DNA of 64,000 nt, from the NCBI RefSeq assembly GCF_008369935.1, contig NZ_VTUZ01000005.1, forward strand, positions 310,001-374,000. Reading direction: 5' to 3'. The position numbers and the translations under genes were made by a program. The notes below the pieces were generated by a model, which had not been told where the DNA came from, did not search any database, and saw only the letters and a program-made list of their open reading frames with translations. Position 1 is the first letter of the stretch. The number at the start of each line of letters is the position of its first letter. This stretch comes from Paraburkholderia panacisoli. GTDB taxonomy: Bacteria > Pseudomonadota > Gammaproteobacteria > Burkholderiales > Burkholderiaceae. Shown here piece by piece: positions 36,743 through 44,320 of the stretch.

Positions 36743-37657
36743 TCAATTGCCACGGCAAGGCTCCATTCGAGCGATGTGATTGTGGTGGACGCCGGCCAGC
36801 CACAGGCGAATGCGCTGCTGCGAATTCTCATCGCTGATGCCGCGCGTCGGGTCGAGAAGCAGGAAGTGGTCGACCAGCTCTCCAGGTTCGCGTCCGAATC
36901 GCTCCGCGCCGAACACTGCGTCGTCAATGGCGAGCCAGTGCCTTAACCGTTTGCCATAGACATAACTGGCGATTACGTGAGTACGCTCAGTGCCATCGAG
37001 CACATAGCTGCGACGTGGCTTAATGCTGCAGGTCGTGCCGACGACGCGCGGCCGCAGTTCAGGCGGCAAGTACGCAATGACGCGCTCCTCTGGCAAGCGA
37101 CGGACCCACGACGTTGTGAGCACAATCTCAACGTCGGGATATGGCGCCAGCAGTTCGGCGAGCAGGGGCGCAAATTCGAGAAGCGGGCGCCCCGTGTCGA
37201 GTGTTATCTCATCGTCCTCGCCGATGTACGCGTTGCCCGCGTGGAGTGTTCCATCGAAATCGACAAATAGCGTTGGCGTCATGTTGTCCATGACCATGTG
37301 CACCGGTGCAGGCTGCCCTCGCCCCGGCGAACTCAGCTCCATCACCTTGTACCAGTCAACGGTATGGCCAACTGCCTCGAGAGCGTCGCTAGCGTCATCC
37401 CGTTTCATAACGAGCATCTCTAGTCCGAACCCAGCAAGCACCATAAAGAGAGAATCCGTACCGACGGACAATCCTTCTTCGATGCGACTCAAGTCAGCGA
37501 CATCGACATAAAGATAGTCAGCAGCATCGAGAAGGTTAAGCTCGCATCGCAGCCTAAAATTATGAACCAGCCTGCCGAGCGCACGAAGGTCTGCGGCGTG
37601 CGGGACGAGCGTCGAATCCGGTGTTGATGATGCTGAAGGCATAGGGTTGGTCTGCAA
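36743..37657 (-). CDS. HTH-HAD fusion protein (HAD-SAK type)
   Basis: A 304-residue protein. Residues about 22-85 look like a helix-turn-helix of XRE type (LRALGRLVHNFRLRCELNLL, DAADYLYVDVADLSRIEEGL). From about 125 a HAD phosphatase-like domain follows, with LFVDFDGTLHAG (nucleophile and general-acid Asp), PDVEIVLTTSWVRRLP, and HWLAIDDAVFG (acidic metal site). This resembles the HAD domain associated with RNA-repair-like proteins (HAD_SAK). The DNA-binding half suggests it both senses and acts, or binds its own promoter. Upstream neighbours on the same strand are zinc-ribbon proteins; a frameshifted HAD paralogue follows at once. The exact reaction is unknown. Confidence 0.75.
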   Translation of the reverse strand: MQTNPMPSASSTPDSTLVPHAADLRALGRLVHNFRLRCELNLLDAADYLYVDVADLSRIEEGLSVGTDSLFMVLAGFGLEMLVMKRDDASDALEAVGHTVDWYKVMELSSPGRGQPAPVHMVMDNMTPTLFVDFDGTLHAGNAYIGEDDEITLDTGRPLLEFAPLLAELLAPYPDVEIVLTTSWVRRLPEERVIAYLPPELRPRVVGTTCSIKPRRSYVLDGTERTHVIASYVYGKRLRHWLAIDDAVFGAERFGREPGELVDHFLLLDPTRGISDENSQQRIRLWLAGVHHNHIARMEPCRGN

Positions 37658-37823
37658 GACAAATAGGTTCCCGGCTCCCAGAGACGGTTACCAGTTCAAT
37701 AGCGCGCTCGCGGGCGATGAGCCATCGCCGCTCAATAGGAGCCCCTACCTTGATGAGCTCTGACCAGGCAGCCAGGACGGCTCCTAGCGTAGTGCCAGCA
37801 ACGCTCGCGCCGCGTGTAGCGAA

Positions 37824-38234
37824 TCATTCGTTGTCGGCGTTTTCGTGTTCGGCACAGCGAGTCTTGATCCAGCCGTTTCGAACCAACTTGCCGCGATTGC
37901 CGCACACTTCGCAGAGGCGAGTGCTCATCGACGCGGCTACTTGGATCATGCCCGCCTGTTCATCATTTGGTCCGCCCGCGTAAAAGCGGAGTCCGCCGAA
38001 TTTTTCTTTCACCTGCCGGGCGACGACCTGCGGCGCGCCGTTTTTTGTCGCGTACTGAAGGTTCAAGCACAGGACATCGATCAGGTCATACCACCCATCG
38101 CCGCATTCGAAGCCCCAGGTAGCACATAGCGTTAGCACAGCAGGGACGTCGGGATCGTCGGGATCACCAATCGGCTCGGCAGTAAAGATCAGCGGGTAGT
38201 CTGCGCGCAGCTTGGCTTCTAATTCTGGACTCAA
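37824..38234 (-). CDS. zinc-ribbon protein of the island family (paralogue 1)
   Basis: About 136 residues if translation starts at TTG 38234, which has ACGGAG 7 bases upstream; a GTG at 38264 and ATG at 38258 lack a site. An N-terminal part has ADYPLIF and a core ATWGFECGDGWYDLIDVLCLNLQ. The C-terminus is a ribbon-like RLCEVCGNRGKLVRNGWIKTRCAEH, with Cys-x2-Cys and a late Cys/His pair. The same plan occurs in the genes at 39059-39769 and 39770-40422. I know no function; a metal-binding nucleic-acid or protein adaptor is a guess. Confidence 0.7.
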   Translation of the reverse strand: MSPELEAKLRADYPLIFTAEPIGDPDDPDVPAVLTLCATWGFECGDGWYDLIDVLCLNLQYATKNGAPQVVARQVKEKFGGLRFYAGGPNDEQAGMIQVAASMSTRLCEVCGNRGKLVRNGWIKTRCAEHENADNE

Positions 38235-38385
38235 ATGTTTTCTCCGTTGTTGGCACATTGACACACGCCGACTGAGCCTGGTGCTTCGTCGCTCGCGTTC
38301 CTCGCGGCGCCGAGCTTCCTGCGTTTCGATCTCGAGAACATAAAACGCGCACGGTCCACGAAGCGGCTTCGACTGCGATAGCTAC

Positions 38386-39075
38386 TCATGTCGGGATCCC
38401 ATACAGGATCCGCCCCAAGATGGCTTCCACCCGCTCGGCGCCGGCGGAGTCAGTTGTCGCCGCGTCATATGGCGTCTTGCCGCCGAGTTCAGGATGCGGA
38501 CGGTGCATCCAGGTGTCAGCGTCGGCCGCGTCATCCCAGACCTGCGTTGCGAGGCGCAGGAGCCGCCAAGCTGCGCTCGGGTTTTCATGCCAGGCTTTCA
38601 TGTCGTCCACGGACATCCCAGTGACTGGCGGCTTTACGCAACCTGCCAGCTCCGAGATTGGTCTGGTCTTCTTCAGCTGCTGGCAGTCTTCGAGGCGCAA
38701 TCGATTCTTTTCGACGAACTCATTGGCTGCCTTGATGAACTCACGAAGCGAATCGAAGTACGCAGCATCTACGACCGACGTGAGCGATGATGTAGCTCCG
38801 GCCGATACCAGGCTGCGCAGATCGCGAAGGCCGTCGCCCTGGTCGCGCTGTGAGACACGGATCCACTCGCCGAGGGTGGCCTTGACGCAGTGCTGACACA
38901 GGTCGACGCTAAGCTCGGAACAGTCACCAAACACCGAATGGAACCCGCCGCGCCAGGGGAGCGAGACCCGTTCGAGCCATTCGCCGTCACCGTCCTCCGG
39001 GCTCATCCGGCGCCCGCACCGGTCGCAGGTACAGGCAACCACCTCCAGGACAGTCTTCTCACTGTATTTGAGCAT
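38386..39075 (-). CDS. zinc-ribbon / MbcA-ParS-Xre toxin-binding domain fusion
   Basis: A 229-residue protein. The N-terminus carries two Cys-x2-Cys pairs (ACTCDRCGRRM at about 15-25 and DLCQHCVKA at about 58-66), a zinc ribbon. A helical middle follows. The last 50 residues match the MbcA/ParS/Xre C-terminal domain: VWDDAADADTWMHRPHPELG, then GKTPYDAATTDSAG and RVEAILGRILYGIP. In toxin-antitoxin pairs that domain binds a RES-type toxin, but no RES gene is present nearby. The ATG has GAAGGA upstream and overlaps the end of the upstream zinc-ribbon gene by 17 bases, so the two are translationally coupled. Confidence 0.8.
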   Translation of the reverse strand: MLKYSEKTVLEVVACTCDRCGRRMSPEDGDGEWLERVSLPWRGGFHSVFGDCSELSVDLCQHCVKATLGEWIRVSQRDQGDGLRDLRSLVSAGATSSLTSVVDAAYFDSLREFIKAANEFVEKNRLRLEDCQQLKKTRPISELAGCVKPPVTGMSVDDMKAWHENPSAAWRLLRLATQVWDDAADADTWMHRPHPELGGKTPYDAATTDSAGAERVEAILGRILYGIPT

Positions 39076-39769
39076 GCGCTAGTCCTTCGAGCACACTTCG
39101 GGGCCGACCAGACCCGTTGCCGTCATTCCGCTCGTCGACGCAAACGGACAAGTCATCCTGCGATTCTTCGTCTCTAGACGGTGCCATACATTCATCGCAA
39201 AGAACATGGCGGAAGTAGACTTTCCGATACTTTCCCGGCTTGCCACAGCTCTCACAGGTTACGCGGCTTTTCGATTTTGCTTTTTCGATTGTCTCTTGAA
39301 TGCGCTCCTTGTTGGCAAGGCCGCACACCTGTCCATCCATGACATCGACGATCATTTCGCCCGCGAACTGACTAATGTCGGTACACACCGGAACAACAGG
39401 GTATTCGCAAAGACCCTGCAGAAGTAGCCCGTCCATCAGCGAGAGGCTCAGCGGGAATTCGATTAGCTCCTCCCACATCGTGCGAAGTTCACTCTCGACC
39501 TCGCGCGCCATCTCTTCGATGATTCCATACCAGCCAAAGCCACACTGAATTCCGAAATGCGCAATGTTTGACGGATATGCCTCCGGGTGGTCCACAGCGC
39601 GGAAAAATATTGGGTACCTTGACAGCAGTTGCTTCTGTTCAACATTCGCCAACCAGGGTCGGGGATTGCCTTGTCGGTCGGTAACCTTTGGGGCCACTGC
39701 TTTCATTTTGGTGCGCTTCCGAACATAGTTGTCGGTCAATTTATTCCGTGATGGATGACGGTACTTCAT
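39059..39769 (-). CDS. zinc-ribbon protein of the island family (paralogue 2, longest)
   Basis: 236 residues. A basic N-terminus leads into LLSRYPIFFRAVDHPEAYPS and FGIQCGFGWYGIIEEMAREV, a middle domain (about 100-165) and a ribbon VTCESCGKPGKYRKVYFRHVLCDEC (about 180-205) with four cysteines. The tail is acidic. The ATG directly follows the stop of the gene upstream (TAGATG), and its own end overlaps the next gene by 17 bases, the signature of a tight operon. The start could also be the ATG at 39706. Unknown function. Confidence 0.75.
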   Translation of the reverse strand: MKYRHPSRNKLTDNYVRKRTKMKAVAPKVTDRQGNPRPWLANVEQKQLLSRYPIFFRAVDHPEAYPSNIAHFGIQCGFGWYGIIEEMAREVESELRTMWEELIEFPLSLSLMDGLLLQGLCEYPVVPVCTDISQFAGEMIVDVMDGQVCGLANKERIQETIEKAKSKSRVTCESCGKPGKYRKVYFRHVLCDECMAPSRDEESQDDLSVCVDERNDGNGSGRPRSVLEGLAHAQIQ

Positions 39770-40422
39770 CTAGTGGCAGCATCGAATGGCTGATGGGCCC
39801 AGTGCGTTTTCGGCTCGATCTGTCTTGCATGTTTGCTGAAACACTGGCTCAGGGAAGATGCAATCGCTGCAGTAAACGTGATTCCAATACTTCCTGAATT
39901 GGCCCGCTTCCCCACAGCACTCACAGACCATTTGCGCACGAAGCTCGGCCTTTTGCGCCGCTTCACGGATGCAGTCCCGTGATTGTTTGTCACCAAACAG
40001 TCCATCGACAACCACAATCTCAAGCTTGCCTTTCATGACGTGAATGCTTGAGAAGAACGGCATGAGTGGGCAGGGGTCGTCCACGTCCAGCGAAGTTCCG
40101 TATCGCAACATCCTATCGATGAACGCTACGTTTACAAGGGTATGGGCTGCTTCCGTGGCCCACAGCATTTGCAACTGGCGTTTGACTTCGTCTGCAGCTT
40201 TTTCGATGACTGCATACCACCCAGCAACCGCTCTGGATGCCCAACGGGCACTGTTCGAGGGGTATGCTGAGAGTGACCGGAACGGAAGAACAGCGGGTAA
40301 CTCGACAACAGCCGGCCTTGTTCAGCGGGCACCATCGGTCGCTGGTATGGGTTCCCAGCAGGGCACTCAATAGCCTGTGCACTGCCCGATGCCAGATTGG
40401 CAACCATCGAAACAACTCCCAT
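39770..40422 (-). pseudogene. zinc-ribbon protein of the island family (paralogue 3), frameshifted
   Basis: The first part, from ATG 40422, reads MGVVSMVANLASGSAQAIEC to EQGRLLSSYPLFFRS. At about 40283 the family continues in another frame: AYPSNSARWASRAVAGWYAV, IEKAADEVKRQLQMLWATEA and so on through the ribbon MVCECCGEAGQFRKYWNHVY, CSDC. Paralogue 2 reads AYPSNIAHFGIQCGFGWYGI at the same point, which locates the shift. It is the promoter-proximal gene of the operon, so either the operon is partly broken or a sequence error is present here. Confidence 0.7.
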
Positions 40423-40500
40423 CGTTACGTCGGAGACCTGCACCCTTCTGCCGCGTTCGCGACAGCAGGGGCGACGTAGGCAACAAGATGTCTGAAAGGG

Positions 40501-40575
40501 CGCATTGTATATGTTTCCATAGTATACGTATACATAGTAGACGTATATACAGTAGATGTTTATGAGGTAGACGAA
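40501..40575. repeat. five phased 15-bp direct repeats in the divergent promoter region
   Basis: Units: CGCATTGTATATGTT, TCCATAGTATACGTA, TACATAGTAGACGTA, TATACAGTAGATGTT, TATGAGGTAGACGAA (40501, 40516, 40531, 40546, 40561). The shared core is roughly (C/T)A-x-(A/T/G)GTA-x-A-x-G. The array lies between the start of paralogue 3 (40422, minus) and the XRE gene (40604, plus) in a distinctly AT-rich patch. This looks like an operator array for a cooperative repressor. Confidence 0.7.
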
Positions 40576-40603
40576 AAAATGTCGTTGGGCCAACCTCCTG
40601 GCC

Positions 40604-40855
40604 ATGACCGAAACAGAAAGCAAAGACATCGACCCGTATCTTCGACGGCGGCTGGCGGCGCACGTCCGGAGACTCCGCTTGGAAAGGCGTGTTTCCCAGG
40701 AATTGCTCAGCGTCGAATGCGGCTTCCATCGCACGTACGTCAGCCACATTGAACGAGCGGCTGTGAACATAACACTCGACAATGTGCAGCGACTCGCCAC
40801 CGGCTTGGGAGTAGACCCGGCGGAACTGGTCAGCGATAGCGAAAGCGGAGAGTGA
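40604..40855 (+). CDS. XRE-family small DNA-binding regulator
   Basis: An 83-residue single-domain lambda-repressor-like protein: LRRRLAAHVRRLRLERRVSQ, ELLSVECGFHRTYVSHIERA, AVNITLDNVQRLATGLGVDP. This is the compact form seen in controller proteins of restriction-modification systems and in Xre repressors. It is divergent from the zinc-ribbon operon, with the 15-bp repeat array between. The most economical reading is that it binds the array and controls both directions. No strong ribosome binding site precedes the ATG. Confidence 0.85.
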   Translation: MTETESKDIDPYLRRRLAAHVRRLRLERRVSQELLSVECGFHRTYVSHIERAAVNITLDNVQRLATGLGVDPAELVSDSESGE

Positions 40856-41876
40856 TCGGCGCGTCGAGCCGGCAAAGCCGAAATAAGGTCGAACGGGCGC
40901 AGGCGCGGTAACGCCGAATAGGTGCCCTTTGCGTCGAACGCCCTGAAAGTCATCTTGCTTTGAGCGCCTTGTCGGCGCCATGGCTCGATCGTGCGTATCG
41001 CCATCGCGATCAGCGCGGTGGTGTGTCTCGCCGACCTTGCGTTTTCGAGTTCGGAAGGTCGGAACGCGAAGGCCGTTGCGATCGAGATTGACGATGTCGA
41101 GAAGCGCGGAAAGATTCAGCTGATCTAGTTCTGGCAGGCCGCATGAAATCGTCGGCCTCCGGTTTGTCTCTCGGCGACATGAAAACCTGGCGAAACTTGA
41201 CGCCAGGTCCGCAACGACCTGTCCGTGCTACCGGTCACAGCGGCAAAACACGCCGGTGAGACTCGAACTCTTTTTCTCGGGCACCCCTTCGGAGGAGCCG
41301 ACACCACCTGGATATAGGGTACGAATTCCGCTTTGAGCTCGGACCGGAATGAGAAAAGTCCCGGTGTTCAGGCGCGCTCCAGATATTCGGATAATGTCGC
41401 CAGTGCCTCTGCGCTCGACGCGCCCACACTGCACGCTTCGTCACCTTTCACGGCCCATCCGCCAAACATCTCCACCGCGTCGAGCGACGCCCCTGAACAT
41501 TGCGGGCTATCTATCACCATAGCCTTCCCGACTTCGACCGCATCGAAGCACTCCGCGGTTTGCTCACGCCGACGAGGTTGACAGCCGTACAATGCAAACC
41601 TACTGCAAACAACGACCTGCTCAGCTGATAAGCTTCTTCGATCTTGGATTTCCCGTGAGCGCAAAGATCAAACGGATATGCCACGAAGGCTGGCGCGACC
41701 CGTCTTTGAACCACTCCACCATAGTTTAGTCACAAAATCCCATAACTGATTTTTTTAGTCACTGAAATCGTACTTCCTTGCCCCGCGGGCGTGAGAGAGG
41801 ATGAAAAATCCCATGACTTTAGGAATTTGACGTCTGCTACCCTCGCCGCTTCACTACCCCTTTGCATTCAACCTCG
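40856..41876. other. spacer of about 1 kb with remnants
   Basis: No confident gene. On the minus strand 41565-41368, QTAECFDAVEVGKAMVIDSP to LATLSEYLERA is an open frame of about 65 codons; its first part also occurs, diverged, in the IS91 tail near 25.9 kb, so I treat it as a dispersed repeat. The end of the spacer becomes AT-rich (41700-41830) and is probably the promoter of the next gene. Confidence 0.35.
41510..41565 (-). repeat. segment related to the IS91-element tail at 25.9 kb
   Basis: Plus-strand CTATC-(A/G)-(A/C)C-(C/G)ATAGCC, then CGCA-TCG-(A/C)AGCACTCCGCGGTTT is shared with 25915-25975. Both copies translate on the minus strand to related peptides (TAECFDAVEVGKAMVID and TAECCDTVGVLEAMAID). 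The other ends do not align. Confidence 0.5.
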
Positions 41877-42272
41877 ATGGAAACCCCTTTCAATGATCGC
41901 GGCGTGTCGGTCACACGCAATGCACTCTCGTCGGCTGGCCAGGTCTTTCCGCTGCGCGACATCGTCGGCGTGCAGGTCGTTACCGTGCCGAAGAACAAGG
42001 TCCTGCCGCTGACGATTTCGCTGCTCGGCCTCGTCGGCGCGATTGTCGGTGCGATCTTCCGCTCGCCGGTGGGCATCGTTTGTGGTGTCATGCTGATCGT
42101 CGTGGGCTGGCTCACGTGGGTGACGCAGGACATCACCCACCGTCTGATGGTGCAGACAGCCAGTGGTGAACGCGAAGCGTTGATGAGCACCGATCGCGAA
42201 TTCGTCGAGCGGGTCAGCGCGGCGGTGCATGAAGCGAAAGCAACGGCGGCAGCACCAGTCCCCAAGGCTTGA
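41877..42272 (+). CDS. DUF6232-like membrane-associated protein
   Basis: About 131 residues from ATG 41877. It begins with a short beta-rich part (FNDRGVSVTRNALSSAGQVF, PLRDIVGVQVV) typical of DUF6232, then two adjacent membrane helices (LTISLLGLVGAIVGAIF and GIVCGVMLIVVGWLTWV), then a cytoplasmic beta/alpha tail ending in a low-complexity Ala stretch. Function unknown. A TTG 15 bases upstream is also possible; I prefer the ATG. Confidence 0.7.
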   Translation: METPFNDRGVSVTRNALSSAGQVFPLRDIVGVQVVTVPKNKVLPLTISLLGLVGAIVGAIFRSPVGIVCGVMLIVVGWLTWVTQDITHRLMVQTASGEREALMSTDREFVERVSAAVHEAKATAAAPVPKA

Positions 42273-42474
42273 AGCGGCCGGCCGCCTGACGCGGCGTCGG
42301 CGCCCGGCACAGGCCTGTCCTCGTGCGCCGGCGCAGCCACCCACACGCATCCGCATCGTCCGCGTTTACAAGATTTTGATCACAACCAAGGCAGCTTTTT
42401 GCGTGCCGTTGAGTCAAGCCCGGCTAGAGTGATCAGGTATCAACAACGCGCCGTCTCAGCTGATTGGCGCTCCC

Positions 42475-42822
42475 ATGATGCTCACACCCATCGCAACGTC
42501 CGCAATCCCCGCGCCGCTCGCGCCGCCCGCATTACGCGTCGCCCGCCCTACGCATCGGACCGTACCGCTCGTCATCATCGATGTCACGATACCCGGCGTT
42601 TCGTCGGCCAACGGACGGCGCGCGCTGCATGCCGCGCTCGGCGACGATCTGCGTCTGTACATCGTCACCGTCGACCGCCAGCAAGAGCACGTGACCTTCC
42701 GCGTCGAAGTCACCTCGCGCACCCTCGACGACGTGATCGGCGTGCTGACCACCGCGCTCGACCGCGCCACGCTGGGCCGCGCCCAGACGACGGTAATCCG
42801 CCGCCCACGCGACTACTCCTGA
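42475..42822 (+). CDS. conserved hypothetical small protein
   Basis: 115 residues. After a Pro/Ala-rich N-terminus (1-28) it has an alternating beta/alpha pattern: VPLVIIDVTIPGV, GRRALHAALGDDLRLYIVTV, HVTFRVEVTSRTLDDVIGVL and TALDRATLGRAQTTVIRR. This could be a ferredoxin-like fold. No recognised family. Codon use fits the chromosome. Confidence 0.55.
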   Translation: MMLTPIATSAIPAPLAPPALRVARPTHRTVPLVIIDVTIPGVSSANGRRALHAALGDDLRLYIVTVDRQQEHVTFRVEVTSRTLDDVIGVLTTALDRATLGRAQTTVIRRPRDYS

Positions 42823-43089
42823 CGCCAGTCGAGGTTTGCGCGCGCAGTCCGCTCGTCGCGGCCGCAGCCTTTACACATCTTTGCAATCACACGCGAGCGG
42901 CCATGTAGAGTCGCCGCTCCTGTTATCGCGTGTTCCCTCCCGCAGGCCTGCACAAGCATTCGCGAGCATGTGGCTTTCCCGCTCGCGCCGCCGCGTGCAT
43001 GCCAGTGAAATTGCCGCGCGCGCTGCCCGCCAGCGGCTCCCGCTGCAATGCCTCGTCCGGGGACCGCGCCTTTTTGCGAAGCGTGATCT

Positions 43090-44217
43090 ATGTCCCTGTC
43101 GTCTCCCGGTGCCGCGCCCCGGCACATTCGCCCGAACTGGCGTGCGTGTTTGCCTGCCCGCCTGCATGCTCATTGGCGCCGTCTCACCGCGATAGTGCTG
43201 TTTGCGGGCGTCACGCTCGCCGCCCTGTCCGCCTGCTCGACCACCTTCCCGGTCCCCACGCCGCCCGCGCAGAATGCCGCGCTGATCAACGGCGGCAACG
43301 ACGGCCTGCTGATTCCACTGCACGTGGAACGCGCCGACCAGGATCAAGCGCGCCTCGGCCTGCCGATCCAGCTCGACGGCAAGCCGCTCTACGTCGCGTT
43401 GGACACGGGCACGCAAGGGGTGCGGATTCTGAAGTCGACGCTGCCGGGGTCGAACTACGCGCCCGCCGGCGACGTGACGTCGCTGTCGTTCGCGAACGGC
43501 GCTGAAGTGGTCGGCGCGGCGGTGACGTTGCCGTTCAGCGTGGGTGGCACGAAGCCGGCGCCGATCGCCGCGCAAGCGGTCGATACGGTGCGCTGCCTGC
43601 CGACAGCGAAGCGTTGCGTCGCAATGGACGGCTACACCGGCGAATTCGGCTGGGCCTTCTCGGGCATCGCCGGCATCGGCGCCGAGCTGCCTGGCGAGAA
43701 CTGCTGTACGCAGCCGCTGCGCGCGTTGCCGGGCAACATCGGTCAACGGTACCTGGTGCGCTCGAACGTCGCGAAACCCTACCTCCTGCTGAGTCCGTCG
43801 AGCGAGCTGACGAAGGGCTACACGATGCTGCCGATGGCCGCGTCGAAAGACGGTGCGACGCAGTGGCCGAGAGGCTGCGTGCGGGTCGCCGACAAGATGA
43901 CGTTCTGCGCGCCGCTGGTATTCGCCACGGGCAGCTCCGGCATGATCCGCATCGAAACCGACAAGGCGCCGAACTGGACCGGCGACGACGATGTCGGCAA
44001 GACCCTCAATCAGGGCAACTATGAAGCGGCGATCGGCGTGGCATCCTGGGTGCACCGCTACGAGAACGCGCAGGTCACGATCGTGAAAGCGAAGCCGGAC
44101 GCGAACCGCATCGTGGTCGGTTTGATGGCGATGCAGAACGTCGACGTGCTGTTCGATTTCCAGCGCGGCCAGCTGGGTCTACGTGCGGCAAACGCGAGTG
44201 AAAGCTTCGCGCCGTGA
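43090..44217 (+). CDS. lipoprotein with a pepsin/retropepsin-like motif
   Basis: A 375-residue exported protein. A long basic N-terminus leads to a membrane segment and lipobox LAALSACST (Cys near 57). The mature chain starts with a strand set ending VALDTGTQGVRILKSTL, which has the D-T-G of aspartic peptidases, followed by SLSFANGAEVVGAAVTLPF. Further on are paired cysteines (CLPTAKRC; ENCC), FATGSSGMIRIE and VLFDFQRGQLGLR, the last being typical of pepsin-like folds. It may be an inactive or active single-chain relative (DUF3443-like). A terminator follows directly. Confidence 0.65.
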   Translation: MSLSSPGAAPRHIRPNWRACLPARLHAHWRRLTAIVLFAGVTLAALSACSTTFPVPTPPAQNAALINGGNDGLLIPLHVERADQDQARLGLPIQLDGKPLYVALDTGTQGVRILKSTLPGSNYAPAGDVTSLSFANGAEVVGAAVTLPFSVGGTKPAPIAAQAVDTVRCLPTAKRCVAMDGYTGEFGWAFSGIAGIGAELPGENCCTQPLRALPGNIGQRYLVRSNVAKPYLLLSPSSELTKGYTMLPMAASKDGATQWPRGCVRVADKMTFCAPLVFATGSSGMIRIETDKAPNWTGDDDVGKTLNQGNYEAAIGVASWVHRYENAQVTIVKAKPDANRIVVGLMAMQNVDVLFDFQRGQLGLRAANASESFAP

Positions 44218-44235
44218 TATCGCCCTCGCGATAAA

Positions 44236-44272
44236 AAGGCCGTCCGGTTCCAGCAAAGAACCGCACGGCCTT
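44236..44272. terminator. bidirectional Rho-independent terminator
   Basis: AAGGCCGTCCGGTTC (44236-44250) pairs with GAACCGCACGGCCTT (44258-44272) with one mismatch and a 7-base loop. It lies between the converging lipoprotein and glgP genes and serves both. Confidence 0.8.
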
Positions 44273-44320
44273 GTCATTTATCAGGCGATCACGCGAAACG
44301 CAAGCGCACGCCCACCGCCG

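Noticed and set aside
40501..40575. Possible CRISPR array or plasmid iterons
   Set aside because: Units are only 15 bp and contiguous without spacers, and there is no replication gene nearby; an operator array fits better.
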